Source: an uncultured Calothrix sp.
GTDB lineage: Bacteria > Cyanobacteriota > Cyanobacteriia > Cyanobacteriales > Nostocaceae
DNA length: 64,000 nt
Assembly: GCA_937973965.1 (NCBI GenBank)
Contig: CALJJQ010000006.1
Coordinates: 1-64,000, forward strand
Direction of reading: 5' to 3'
The position numbers were made by a program, and so were the translations under genes. This document shows, piece after piece, positions 19,201-27,657 of this stretch. Within the stretch, counting starts at the first letter, position 1; each line of letters starts with the position of its first letter. The notes beneath the pieces were generated by a model. The model worked only from the letters and a program-made list of their open reading frames with translations, had not been told where the DNA came from and did no database searches.

Positions 19201-21071
19201 TTCTGGCTTCTAACACACCAGTATATGTCAAAGCACAGAAGATAACTGGTCAAGAAGTAGGATTCTTTAATCGCCACACCCAGGAAGAGTTTAGCGATAT
19301 CAAACTCAAAGAAAAACAACAGTGGGGAGAAGATTTTTATAAACGTAAAACCCTGAATCCTCAATTTGCTTGCCGTAAAGGTCAATTTAAAACCTGTACA
19401 ACTGGAGAAACATGGCGACCTGCATCAATTATTGCCGATGGAATTACCGTTCTTTCCGCTGATTTTAGAGAAGGGTATCGCAACGAGGGTGATTATGAAC
19501 TGCGAGATAATCTAGGTTATGCAACTTTGGGTTACAGCTATCCTGGTGGTTCCACAGAAACGGATTTACAAATCGATTTCAATCGTGATGGCAATATTGA
19601 TAACACTACTACTATTTCTGCTGGAAATGTACCTGCTGTTGTGGCTGCGCGCATCAATGGATTCTGGGATAATAACTTTGTGACAAGTTTCCCGTGGAAG
19701 GATGCTAAAGCTGATAATGAATATGGTTTCCCTGAGTTATTTGCTGGAGGGGAATTAAAGAGTTCCTATTTCAATAATTTTGTGACTCCAATCCAGCGTA
19801 GAGGAGATTTTAATGAGTACGTAATGGAAATCTGTCGTAAATCTACAGTTGCAGCATGTACTCCCAATGATTGGGTAGTTGGCTACGATGGAAATAAAAA
19901 CGTTAAAGCAAGAGAATTAAAGCCGAATGATACTACTTACACAGTTGATAAACTCGGTGCTGGTACAACAGCTCGTTTTCCAATAGATACACAAGATTGG
20001 CGTTATCCAAGACGCATAGCATTTTTACGCGACGAAAATAACAAGTTAGTTTTGGCTGGTGGTTTACCAATACCTTTAGGTGTGAAAGGTGATAATGTTA
20101 CCAAATTGAGTGATATTGGGTCTGATAAAGATAATAGTGGACAAATAAATTATTATCCCTACGCAGACCATACCGTTGATGGTAAACAGTATAAAGCTTT
20201 TGCTTCTGGTAACCGTCCCCGTCGCCATCGCAATGCATTATGGTTTAAAACAAATAATGCTGGTGTGGAGAATTATGGACGCAATTACCCTTTATGGATT
20301 CAAAATCCGACCCTATTTGCAACTTCCAGAAGTCAGCTAGCAGAAGATCAGCCCTTGTTAGTACCAGTACTGCAAATTCAATATCCCTTCAGAAGTCCAG
20401 CAGACAACACAACGACCCTAACAGAAAACAAGGATGTTTTCAATCATGACAACAAATGGATACAACAAGCAACAGATACCGAGACAAATCTAATTTTTGC
20501 CCAAGGCGATACACCTGCACGTCCAACCGAAAGTAACGGTGGATTGGAAAACTTTGTTCGCTACTTGGAAAAATGGAGAAACACTCGCCATATTGCTCAA
20601 GGTGCTTTCATTCAATTTAAGCGTAGTTCCTATGCAACAGCACCTTGGTGGGTATTTGAAGAAGCACACAGCAATGCCAATAATGGTTTTAGTTCTACCC
20701 CAACAACCTTTGGTTATCCACAAGGTTATCGAACTGCGGTAACAAATGTTGGCAACCTGGGACGTTCACCCTTCTATGCTGCACCCACACGTTTTTGGGG
20801 ATATGACGTAGCATTACTTAGCCAGTTACCGGATTTATTTTCACAACGATTTGCTTCCCCTACAACTAATGCACCAAATGAATATTTCAGAGAGGTGTCT
20901 CGTGATGACCGTTGGGTAAAACCACTTTTATGTGCTGCTCAACAACCTACTACCCAAGATAAAAATAATTTGACTAGTGGATATGATAGTGCACCAACCA
21001 ATCGTTATGGGACTAATCACAGATACGCATTAAACGAAGATCAACGTCCGTCAGATTGCGACAAAATTTAG
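16239..21071 (+). CDS. hpsA: hpsA, hormogonium polysaccharide secretion pseudopilin HpsA
   Basis: A very large (1610-residue) surface or pilus-associated protein of the hormogonium polysaccharide locus, needed in Nostoc punctiforme for gliding motility and polysaccharide export. I use ATG 16239 (MSRNRRLSKKIPR) behind CAGGGA; a TTG at 16218 is also in frame. Residues 1-48 are a long basic leader, then NSGFVLPTVAMVSLVVVLLTVAILFRSFE (about 48-76), a prepilin-like leader and helix. Unlike classical pilins, position +5 is Pro or Thr rather than Glu. The long passenger has acidic Ca-binding-like loops DTNNDGLFDSY (about residue 170) and DFNRDGNIDN (about 1115), and many Asn/Thr/Gly-rich stretches. 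It heads the cluster hpsA-B-C-D. A strong hairpin separates it from hpsB, which may set a higher hpsA message level. Confidence 0.92.
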   Translation: MSRNRRLSKKIPRTYRKLFRAIASTFRQQKTWLLRTLLVMKQPRKSTNSGFVLPTVAMVSLVVVLLTVAILFRSFERSKNASNVRVNEAVLSSAMPAIDRAKAKIDELFKDPRLPRSTPSDFSLGQVLEGDREKFTFGDETPLKVVSEFNGKAGIQADEEALTSAWKYPVDTNNDGLFDSYTLYGIYYRTPQSNRSRGAVEARTRPMDDGARGAQCESEVATSANLVGTQGWYKIGNKLKRSLFVYTATVPITEQNLVGIPAAERKKYKPINKNANTSFATLEYQQDRERIPLNNNAVLYENDLEIAPGAGINLNGRIFTNGNLLTRQPFDPIRFYLVSSDKSCYFNEENSKIVVAGNVIKSRVNESAANEPKGDVQVDLFSLPYSGGKDKISNDNSTVPKDVFGSLAAYNDEAYVRRIERLVEATIANYPNRNQLPTEVQEEIRRDEADARTFQEARERQLKIYFRKRTRRVPYAEVPVGGDALGTYKTGNPLQGNGDSLRPIDAWVFPFSPNDGTTAAGFANIGINTKGDKVSLPATDPDEQAKLNEEKLIGDRILVGNNMPQLWYDKGKKRFVSSPDDGQVIKGKKWNSGDKERKRFSQAYQLDDLGITERNGFWELSAAQQPQGVLDVVGGTRVITGAGIYLPASVNEGAGSGVLASLGTTGLSPVWPDSMAMIPPGSRSTQELAGYGINNPDTPYLRMRASVVYHYKEDTYDPKANRDTQKPIACVSSFYDPTNETTARNRDGLPNVSLRNATTPNRNLTGLPLVAVGAGGNSHNGVVYSAAGITPAAITTYRKALDNQAELKYPNGKLVNEALNKAMKKIANNGALTLEEQSAIDSAICALKIFDGSIGSPTDAVIPHGAIMETTFLDARQIKAIDKPGANNTTKYNLDVEFRQPLEIRTTVLDMDLMRRKAFKGDFLIPNSGIIYASRDDAEPDKSNPNSADVSATDFQLDPNRRPNAIMLINGSDLSRNDTYKPEEKGLILASNTPVYVKAQKITGQEVGFFNRHTQEEFSDIKLKEKQQWGEDFYKRKTLNPQFACRKGQFKTCTTGETWRPASIIADGITVLSADFREGYRNEGDYELRDNLGYATLGYSYPGGSTETDLQIDFNRDGNIDNTTTISAGNVPAVVAARINGFWDNNFVTSFPWKDAKADNEYGFPELFAGGELKSSYFNNFVTPIQRRGDFNEYVMEICRKSTVAACTPNDWVVGYDGNKNVKARELKPNDTTYTVDKLGAGTTARFPIDTQDWRYPRRIAFLRDENNKLVLAGGLPIPLGVKGDNVTKLSDIGSDKDNSGQINYYPYADHTVDGKQYKAFASGNRPRRHRNALWFKTNNAGVENYGRNYPLWIQNPTLFATSRSQLAEDQPLLVPVLQIQYPFRSPADNTTTLTENKDVFNHDNKWIQQATDTETNLIFAQGDTPARPTESNGGLENFVRYLEKWRNTRHIAQGAFIQFKRSSYATAPWWVFEEAHSNANNGFSSTPTTFGYPQGYRTAVTNVGNLGRSPFYAAPTRFWGYDVALLSQLPDLFSQRFASPTTNAPNEYFREVSRDDRWVKPLLCAAQQPTTQDKNNLTSGYDSAPTNRYGTNHRYALNEDQRPSDCDKI

Positions 21072-21088
21072 GTTGCTGTCATGGGATT

Positions 21089-21123
21089 CTCGCCCCTAAA
21101 TTGTTGGGAATATTAGGGGCGAG
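21089..21123 (+). promoter_or_regulatory. Strong intercistronic hairpin between hpsA and hpsB
   Basis: CTCGCCCCTAA and TTAGGGGCGAG make a perfect 11-bp stem around 13 bases, 17 bases after the hpsA stop. There is no T-run, so it looks like a message-processing or 3'-stabilising structure, or a partial terminator, rather than a full terminator. Confidence 0.6.
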
Positions 21124-21174
21124 TTGCATATATTTGACAAATAGTATATTCCTTATTTTCGATAATTAAAAACA

Positions 21175-21906
21175 ATGGTTTTCCCAAAAATTAATCCCCC
21201 AAGACAGGAAGCACAATTTAGTGAGTCAGGGTTCACAATTATTGAATCTTTAATTGCAATTGTGATTGTTTCAATTCTCCTGTCAGCGATCGCTCCTGTA
21301 ATTCTTTTATCAGTTAGCACCCGTGTCCAATCCCGACGAGTGGAACTCGCAGCAGATGCAGCTAGCGCATATATTGATGGTGTACGCTCTGGCAGAATTC
21401 AAGAACCAGGAACATTAGCTGAACTCACGACAACACCTGGACAAACTCCTCTGGGCAATTTTCCGGTTCCCAAACCACCTTTGAATTGCGATAATAAAGC
21501 GAATCAATACTGTGTAAATACCAGCGATAGCACACTTTTCTGTATTGATGGTGATGGTGATGGTCACTGTCGAGCAGCAAGTAGGAAAGACTTTATTATC
21601 CAGGCTTTTCGCTACACAAAACCCGCGACCTCTGGTTCTCCTCCAAATACAGCAGATAATGGCTATCAATTAGGTCTACGTGTATATCGAGCAGATGCTT
21701 TTAATGGCAATGGAGCATTACAAAAATCACCGAACAAACAGCCTAGTTTCACTGGTAGATTAGGGAATCCGAAAATTCCTTATTTTGAAACCACAACTGA
21801 AATTAGCACTGGAAAAACTACATTTAGTGATTTTTGCGATCGCTTAGATTCACGTCCAGCAGGTAGCACTGCTAATAATCCGAATCCCAGTTCACTATGC
21901 AGATAG
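21175..21906 (+). CDS. hpsB: hpsB, hormogonium pseudopilin HpsB
   Basis: A 243-residue prepilin-like protein. After a 17-residue leader (MVFPKINPPRQEAQFSE) comes SGFTIIESLIAIVIVSILLS, the class III signal with Glu at +5 followed by the N-terminal alpha-helix used for assembly. Two Cys pairs (CDNKANQYC and CIDGDGDGHC) surround a short Asp/Gly loop that could bind calcium. Its place directly after hpsA and before two further pseudopilin genes is that of hpsB. Such minor pseudopilins are expected to prime or cap a type IV pilus-like fibre that drives slime export. Start ATG 21175 follows 100 bases of leader holding the hairpin. Confidence 0.9.
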   Translation: MVFPKINPPRQEAQFSESGFTIIESLIAIVIVSILLSAIAPVILLSVSTRVQSRRVELAADAASAYIDGVRSGRIQEPGTLAELTTTPGQTPLGNFPVPKPPLNCDNKANQYCVNTSDSTLFCIDGDGDGHCRAASRKDFIIQAFRYTKPATSGSPPNTADNGYQLGLRVYRADAFNGNGALQKSPNKQPSFTGRLGNPKIPYFETTTEISTGKTTFSDFCDRLDSRPAGSTANNPNPSSLCR

Positions 21907-21956
21907 TAAGTTATTCAATCATATCAAAATTTCATGTTAAAAAATAAGATTTACCA

Positions 21957-22928
21957 ATGAATAAATTGAAATCGTTTTTATTGAATCGTTATCCACGAAA
22001 GACAGTTGACTCCAATTATGGTTTTACATTGATTGAGTTATTAATCGGTTTAATCATGGCAACTCTGATTATTACACCATTGTTGGGGTTTATGGTAAAT
22101 ATTTTAGAAACCGATCGCAAAGAGCAAGCGAAAATTAATACTGAGCAGGAAATTAAAGTAGCGCTTGATTACATTAAACGAGATCTAGAACAATCTGTTT
22201 ATATATATGATGCCGATGGCATTAATAGTATTCGCAAACAATTACCTGGATATAATCAAAGAAATAATAATTTTCCTGTCCTAGTTTTTTGGAAACGCCA
22301 ATTTATTCCTAAAGGATTGAATGTAGGTGCAGGAGCGACGAAAGGAAATGACGATACTTTTGTTTATGCTTTAGTTGCTTATTACATTGTCAAAGATAAT
22401 AATGCTGCTTGGTCAAATACAGCACGCATAGAGCGTTTTCAAATCAGTAATGGCTATGGAGAAACCGCAAAAGAAATTGAAGATACACGCGATCGCGGAT
22501 TTCAAGATTTTACTAAGCTGTTTGGGGAACAGGGTGATTTAAAAACCAAAATGAACAAGTGGACAAAAGCTCCAGAAGACTATACACAAAGACCACTTGT
22601 GTTATTAGACTACATTGACCATACCCCGATCAACGCTGATCAAAATCCAGCACCAACCTGTCCGTCTTCCCCAGACCCAAATACCCCACCACTACAGCTA
22701 ATTCCCCAATATACAGGTACAGGAGATAGGGTCGCGACGGGAAACGTTGTCACCAGAGGCTTTTACGTATGTGTAGATTCCTTAAATACAGTTGCAGAAG
22801 TGAATATTCGGGGTAACGCGATCGCTCGTATCCAGAACAATAATATTGATTTTAATCGCAATAATCGAGTCTATTTCCCAGAAGTTAGTACCAGAGTTAA
22901 AGGACGCGGTTTTGTTTTTACGAAATGA
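21957..22928 (+). CDS. hpsC: hpsC, hormogonium pseudopilin HpsC
   Basis: A 323-residue prepilin-like protein with leader MNKLKSFLLNRYPRKTVDSNY and cleavage/methylation site GFTLIELLIGLIMATLIITP (about residues 22-41, Glu at +5). The globular part resembles PilW/GspJ-like minor pseudopilins: IKVALDYIKRDLEQSVYIYD is a helix followed by a strand pattern common to them. Two Cys (CPSSP and FYVCVD) may bridge. It lies 50 bases after hpsB in the same orientation and 36 bases before the next pseudopilin gene, so the three are surely co-transcribed. Family assignment is from order and architecture. Confidence 0.88.
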   Translation: MNKLKSFLLNRYPRKTVDSNYGFTLIELLIGLIMATLIITPLLGFMVNILETDRKEQAKINTEQEIKVALDYIKRDLEQSVYIYDADGINSIRKQLPGYNQRNNNFPVLVFWKRQFIPKGLNVGAGATKGNDDTFVYALVAYYIVKDNNAAWSNTARIERFQISNGYGETAKEIEDTRDRGFQDFTKLFGEQGDLKTKMNKWTKAPEDYTQRPLVLLDYIDHTPINADQNPAPTCPSSPDPNTPPLQLIPQYTGTGDRVATGNVVTRGFYVCVDSLNTVAEVNIRGNAIARIQNNNIDFNRNNRVYFPEVSTRVKGRGFVFTK

Positions 22929-22964
22929 AGTTTAAAGAAGTTTCCTGGAGATGGAAATAGGTCA

Positions 22965-23696
22965 ATGTATAGTAAAGTTATTTTTAATAAATGGTTGCTG
23001 AAATTATTTATCAGATTGCCAATACAACCAAAAAAAGCACCTCATAAACTAAATCAACAAGGATTTACCCTTCTAGAAGGATTAATTGTCATGATTATGA
23101 TTGGTGTGTTGTCTGCGATCGCAGCACCATCATGGCTAGGTTTTATTAGTCGTCAACGTCTGAATAAAGCCAATGATGCGGTTTTAGCAGCACTTCAGGA
23201 AGCTCAACGGGAAGCAAAAAGACAAAAGTTAACCTATAGTGCTAGTTTCAGGTTAAATCAGGGTGTTTTAGAGGTTGCAACTTATCGAGCAAAACAACCA
23301 AATGGACAAAGTGCAGCTCCCTCAAATTGGAGAAGGTTGGTTCAAGATTTAGATATTAAACCAGGACAGATATTACTTGGTAGTAATATTACCAACGAAA
23401 ATTCTGTTACTGGTGGAGGAAATGTGATCTATACTCTCCAGGGAGCAAATAACGATACAAACAAACCCATGACAATTACATTTGACCATTTTGGGATGCT
23501 TGATTTGCAGGTAAAAACTCGTAATGAAGGACTAACTCAACAGCAAGATATAAAGCTAGGGGGAACAAAAGGATTAATTATCGCTTTGGCAATCCCCAGA
23601 GCTAATACCAACCAACCATCTAATACAAAAAGATGTGTTGCAGTTAGAACATTACTGGGTTCAATGCAAACAAATAAGGATAGTAATTGTGATTAG
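22965..23696 (+). CDS. hpsD: hpsD, GspH/FimT-type hormogonium pseudopilin
   Basis: A 243-residue pseudopilin. A long basic leader of 32 residues ends at QQGFTLLEGLIVMIMIGVLS, with the Glu at +5 and the helix continuing AIAAPSWLGFISRQRLNKANDAV. The carboxyl domain has the GspH/FimT-type pattern of alternating strands and ends in a two-Cys loop (KRCVAVRTLLGSM...NCD). The same end motif, KRCVYVSTILGAL, occurs in the pseudopilin at 25868, so they are paralogues. A GGAGATGG ribosome site precedes ATG 22965. Assigned hpsD by position after hpsC. Confidence 0.85.
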   Translation: MYSKVIFNKWLLKLFIRLPIQPKKAPHKLNQQGFTLLEGLIVMIMIGVLSAIAAPSWLGFISRQRLNKANDAVLAALQEAQREAKRQKLTYSASFRLNQGVLEVATYRAKQPNGQSAAPSNWRRLVQDLDIKPGQILLGSNITNENSVTGGGNVIYTLQGANNDTNKPMTITFDHFGMLDLQVKTRNEGLTQQQDIKLGGTKGLIIALAIPRANTNQPSNTKRCVAVRTLLGSMQTNKDSNCD

Positions 23697-23719
23697 TAAT
23701 CCACCTAGGAGATACATCG

Positions 23720-24049
23720 CTAAAATTCTGCCTGAGAACGGGTTTCGTAAACAAGCTGCAAGCACTCTTCAAAGTCATTGCCTTGCCAAGTTCCCGCAAA
23801 TTGTAACAAATCTTCCGCTTTTGAACCTTTAAAAATCGGCGTTGCTTCCTTTGTTTCAGGTTTAGTTGTTCTCTCTTGTGACGGAGAGTGACTATTCTCA
23901 TCGGTACGATTATCTTTTGGTAAGGAATCTAGAGGTGCTTCTTCTGACCTTGTTTTTGTCTTAATAAAACGTAAAAAGTCTAGCGTTTCCGCGAGGATAA
24001 GGTCTGTAGATGATTCAATTTCTTGGAGAAGTTATTCTTTAATATCCAT
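23720..24049 (-). pseudogene. DUF2281-like antitoxin, interrupted by early stop
   Basis: On the minus strand ATG 24049 begins MDIKE, then TAA, then LLQEIESSTDLILAETLDFL and so on for 109 residues in one frame, ending GTWQGNDFEECLQLVYETRS-QAEF. The ends match the common cyanobacterial small antitoxin type in which MxIKEQLLQEIE is followed by an LDFLxFIK helix and a WQGDDFEECL tail. Codon 6 is TAA where CAA (Gln) is expected, a single-base nonsense change. No toxin gene adjoins. No start codon lies just past the stop, so the product is lost unless the stop is read through. It interrupts the hps cluster between hpsD and hpsE on the opposite strand. Confidence 0.7.
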
Positions 24050-24445
24050 AAAAAATTGCTCTACTCCTATCAGCCAATTGGTGATTAACAATACATTCGC
24101 CAAAAATATGAATGGTAAAAACTTTTTGCCATCAAGATTTTCAGCAAAAAAATCAGCTTGATTCTGTCGGGTTTTGACTCCAAAGTCATTATATCCCACA
24201 TTCCGTAATTCAAGCTGTATCGCAGTAAATTACAGAATCATTCTGGGAGGTAAGTAAACAAAAGTATACAAATATTTTCAGGGAGTAGACATTCAAAAAC
24301 AAACCTACGTGACAAAGCATAAAATGGCTCAATAAGTGATTAAATATCTGGAGTTTAACTAATTTTCCAAAAATCAGTAAATCAACTGAATTTAAATTCA
24401 TAGTTAATAATCCAAAATAGACTCACTAGGCGCGAGATAGGCTCC
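24050..24445. other. Intergenic region before hpsE
   Basis: AT-rich, 396 bases. It should hold the promoter of hpsE and of the antitoxin relic. I see no further gene, strong hairpin or recognised operator. Confidence 0.5.
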
Positions 24446-25417
24446 ATGATGAACACACAAATAGACTTCACCATCGCCATACCCACCTACAACGGAGCAA
24501 CTCGCTTACCCGAATTGCTCACCCGTCTCCAAAACCAAATTCACACAGAAAATATCAACTGGGAAATAATTATTGTTGACAACAACAGTAATGATGACAC
24601 AGCTAAAATAATCCAAAATTATCAAGCTAATTGGCCATATTCCTTTCCATTAAAATACATCTTTGAACCCAAACAAGGTGCTGGGTATGCTCGTAAACGG
24701 GCTGTTCAGGAAGCACGAGGTAAATATATCGGATTTTTAGATGATGATAATTACCCGGAATCTACATGGATAAAAAATGCCTATGAATTTGGGGAAAAGT
24801 ATCCCCAAACGGGAGCTTTTGCTAGTCAAATTCATCCCCAATGGGAAGTGGAACCACCGGAAAATTTCCAACGAATAGCACCTTTTTTAGCGATTACGGA
24901 ACGGGGTAATCAAGCATTATTATATTCTCCCAAATCGAAGTTACTTCCGCCATCGGCTGGTTTAGTTGTGCGTAGACAAGCTTGGCTAGAAAGTATACCA
25001 AAAAATTCGATTTTAAATGGTCGAATTGCGGGAAATACTCTCACCAGTGAGGATTTAGAAATGCTGGGGTATATGCAAAAGTCGGGGTGGGAAATTTGGT
25101 ATAATCCGGCGATGGAAATTTATCATCAAATTCCGGCTTGGCGATTAACACGGGAGTATTTAATTCCTTTTTTTCGCGGTATTGGTTTAAGTCGCTATGT
25201 GACGCGGATGATAGATGTGAAAGTGATTTTGCGTCCATTGGTTTACATATTGTATGTAATCAATGATGTCCGCAAGATTCTCATACATTTGTGGAAGTAT
25301 GGCTTGGTGATTAATACTGATTTAGTTGCGGCTTGTGAACTTCAGTTATATATTAGTAGTTTAATGAGTCCATTTTATTTGTGGAGTCATGGGTATTTTA
25401 AAAAATCATCAAGCTGA
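24446..25417 (+). CDS. hpsE: hpsE, family 2 glycosyltransferase of the hps locus
   Basis: A 323-residue GT-A glycosyltransferase, in the cytoplasm at the inner membrane. Residues 8-130 contain FTIAIPTYNGATRLPELLTR, IIVDNNSNDDT, PKQGAGYARKRAVQEARG and the DxD element IGFLDDDN. The carboxyl part has PPSAGLVVRRQAW and LTSEDLEMLGYMQKSGWEIW, in which SED supplies the probable base. It ends with a membrane-associated segment (PLVYILYVINDVRKILIHLW). The place after hpsA-D and the overall sequence fit HpsE, a glycosyltransferase for hormogonium polysaccharide in Nostoc. Donor sugar unknown. Two adjacent ATG codons start it; either could be used. Confidence 0.87.
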   Translation: MMNTQIDFTIAIPTYNGATRLPELLTRLQNQIHTENINWEIIIVDNNSNDDTAKIIQNYQANWPYSFPLKYIFEPKQGAGYARKRAVQEARGKYIGFLDDDNYPESTWIKNAYEFGEKYPQTGAFASQIHPQWEVEPPENFQRIAPFLAITERGNQALLYSPKSKLLPPSAGLVVRRQAWLESIPKNSILNGRIAGNTLTSEDLEMLGYMQKSGWEIWYNPAMEIYHQIPAWRLTREYLIPFFRGIGLSRYVTRMIDVKVILRPLVYILYVINDVRKILIHLWKYGLVINTDLVAACELQLYISSLMSPFYLWSHGYFKKSSS

Positions 25418-25867
25418 TTTACTTGAACTGGAATGCTGTTAATGTAGCGTGACACATCATTGAATATTCTGGGAATACAAACTAAATTAATCAAACGTGA
25501 GTTCTATTAACCTCACCCCAACCCCTCTCCAATTTCAGAGAGGGGCAGATAAATCTTTAATTTGAAATTAGAAATTAATGCTTGAAAAAACTTTGTTCCC
25601 TTTGAATAGAGGTTCTTTGAATCTGTTTATGGTGAGCCATGCCGAACCATCGTCGCTAGCTCTCTTTGTAGGAGTACTCACGTTAAACTATCATGTTGGT
25701 ATTAGTGACTAAAGCGTAACTACGAACCAACAAATTTAAGCTGACGAATTAGGGGTGGCTGATATTAATAATTTTCAGAGTTGCAATTATTAATTATTCG
25801 CTTTGATGGCATGAATTAGGGTGCATTAATTAACCAAATATTTGGACGCATTTACCAAATCACATTC
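25418..25867. other. Intergenic region with hairpin repeats
   Basis: 450 bases. A hairpin CCCCTCTCC...AGAGAGGGG at about 25514-25546 is a widespread cyanobacterial intergenic repeat and may end the hpsE message. A palindromic-repeat relative (TAGTGACTAAAGCGTAACTACGAACC type) lies near 25704. No gene is seen. Confidence 0.5.
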
Positions 25868-26491
25868 ATGTCAAAATATCATCATCAATCTAGCTCCAGT
25901 GGCTTTACGACTCTGGAGATATTAATCGTGCTGATTTTAGTAGGAATTCTCAGCGCGATCGCACTACCAACTTGGCTGAATTTCCTTGCTGTCCATCGTC
26001 TCAACACGGCTCAAAATCAAGTTTATCTAGCTCTACGTAAAGCCCAAAGTGAAGCGACTAAAAACAAACGCACTTGGCAAGTTAGTTTCCGCAGTGATAC
26101 TAATGGAGTAGTATCCTGGGCTGTTCATCCTGCAAATCCGAATCAATTTATCCACCCAGATATCCGTAATCAGGAGGGACTTTGGCAACAGTTACCCGGT
26201 GATGTACGCATTGATGAAACCACTAACACCAAAGGGAATCGGGAAACTACTATTCCGAAAGGGACATCCGCTTCAGAATGGCGGATTTTATTTAACTATC
26301 AAGGTTGTCCTGTGTACGCAGTCAGTAATGAATGTATAAAAACCTCATTACGTACCCTCGGACAAATCACCCTCCATATCCCCCCATCTAGCCAAATTAA
26401 ACGTTGTGTTTATGTATCAACAATTTTAGGAGCTTTAAGACAGGGAAGGGAACACACTAATGCTAATGATAGCGGAAAATATTGTTACTAG
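25868..26491 (+). CDS. GspH/FimT-type pseudopilin, hpsD paralogue
   Basis: A 207-residue prepilin-like protein with a short leader (MSKYHHQSSSS) and SGFTTLEILIVLILVGILSA, Glu at +5, then IALPTWLNFLAVHRLNTAQNQVYLALRKAQSEA, very like the HpsD helix. The carboxyl end (KRCVYVSTILGALRQGRE) also matches HpsD. It is therefore a fourth pseudopilin with Glu5 in the region, beside the Glu5-lacking HpsA. It stands alone, 450 bases from hpsE, so it may have its own promoter. A role in the same secretion fibre is inference from sequence and place. Confidence 0.88.
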   Translation: MSKYHHQSSSSGFTTLEILIVLILVGILSAIALPTWLNFLAVHRLNTAQNQVYLALRKAQSEATKNKRTWQVSFRSDTNGVVSWAVHPANPNQFIHPDIRNQEGLWQQLPGDVRIDETTNTKGNRETTIPKGTSASEWRILFNYQGCPVYAVSNECIKTSLRTLGQITLHIPPSSQIKRCVYVSTILGALRQGREHTNANDSGKYCY

Positions 26492-26619
26492 AACAAATTT
26501 TGCTGGCATCAATTTCAGATGAATAGGTGATTTAGAAATTCCGGTTAGACGCAATATGTGACATCTATACGTTTATAATTCGTTGTGCAATTTGATAACA
26601 CGAGAAATTTTTAATCCCC

Positions 26620-27228
26620 ATGATATTTCCTTCCCACCTAATCATTTTTACACGCTATCCTGAACCAGGCAGGACAAAAACCCGATTAATTCCCAAATTA
26701 GGTGCGGAAGGTGCAGCTAATTTACAACGGCAAATGACAGAACATACCCTTGAGCAAGTGCGTATCCTACAACAGCAAATATCTATCTCTGTGGAGATAC
26801 GTTTTGCTGGAGGAAGTTTACAATTGATGCGCAACTGGTTAGGAGATGAATGGATTTATCACCCCCAAGATGGAGATGACCTAGGAGAAAAAATGGCGCG
26901 ATCGCTAACAAATGTTTTTGCTCAAAATTGCCAAAAAGCTGTGATTATCGGTACTGACTGTCCCGACCTAGATGCAAATATTCTCGGTCATGCATTCCAA
27001 TCCCTGGATAATTCTGATATCGTGATTGGTCCTGCTGAGGATGGTGGTTACTATCTAATCGGTTGCTGTCGTCTGTACCCAGAACTATTTGTTAACATAG
27101 CCTGGGGAACTGCTGATGTGCTTAGACAGACGTGTATCCAATGGGAAAAACTGAACTTAACCCCCACCTTACTCCCCTTTCTCAGCGATATCGACCGTCC
27201 TGAAGACTTATTCAATTTTGGATTTTAG
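26620..27228 (+). CDS. DUF2064 / TIGR04282-type glycosyltransferase-like protein
   Basis: A 202-residue soluble protein with a nucleotidyl- or glycosyl-transferase GT-A-like fold. Motifs: LIIFTRYPEPGRTKTRLIPKLG at the amino end (a Pro-Gly-Lys-type nucleotide loop), VIIGTDCPDLDANIL, and VIGPAEDGGYYLIGC, then SDIDRPEDL near the carboxyl end. These are diagnostic for the TIGR04282 family, one branch of which is linked to arsenosugar synthesis. Nothing arsenic-related is nearby, so that role is not supported here. Position within the hps region suggests, weakly, a sugar-nucleotide job. Length is normal. Confidence 0.87.
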   Translation: MIFPSHLIIFTRYPEPGRTKTRLIPKLGAEGAANLQRQMTEHTLEQVRILQQQISISVEIRFAGGSLQLMRNWLGDEWIYHPQDGDDLGEKMARSLTNVFAQNCQKAVIIGTDCPDLDANILGHAFQSLDNSDIVIGPAEDGGYYLIGCCRLYPELFVNIAWGTADVLRQTCIQWEKLNLTPTLLPFLSDIDRPEDLFNFGF

Positions 27229-27657
27229 ATTTTGGATGTGAGATTACCCTTGGAGAAAGTCGCGCTACCTGCGTCTATGGATTTTAAATTCACAAGTAGG
27301 TCGGATGAAGGTGATTTTTCCCGTTGATGCGGTGAACTCATAGGGAGTATTCATATTGAATGAAAATTACTTATGTATAATATATTACTGTATTTTTTCT
27401 GAGGACACCAGAAAACCCAAGTGCTAGGTTGGGGTGGTTTGTAGGGCTTTTTATCGCTTTTTATTTCCGTATACCGTATTTCGCTATCAACTCACAGTTC
27501 CTTCGACTGCTGACTTTAGCCCCATTGTTTGCAAAAAACGGCAAAAGTGGCTATAAACAAGATTCAGTTTGTAAAGAAACTGCAAGGTTATTGGTATATC
27601 TTCCAGTAACTTTATGTATGGTAATTATTTTTGAGTGGACTGCAAAGTTAAAAAGTT
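27229..27657. other. Intergenic region before hpsJ
   Basis: 429 bases containing TTTTGGATTTTAGATTTTGG heptads right after the stop at 27228 and repeat-like CGCGCTACCTGCGTCTATGG near 27266. A 78-codon frame (27429-27665) has no family likeness and overlaps the hpsJ start; I do not accept it as a gene. Confidence 0.5.
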
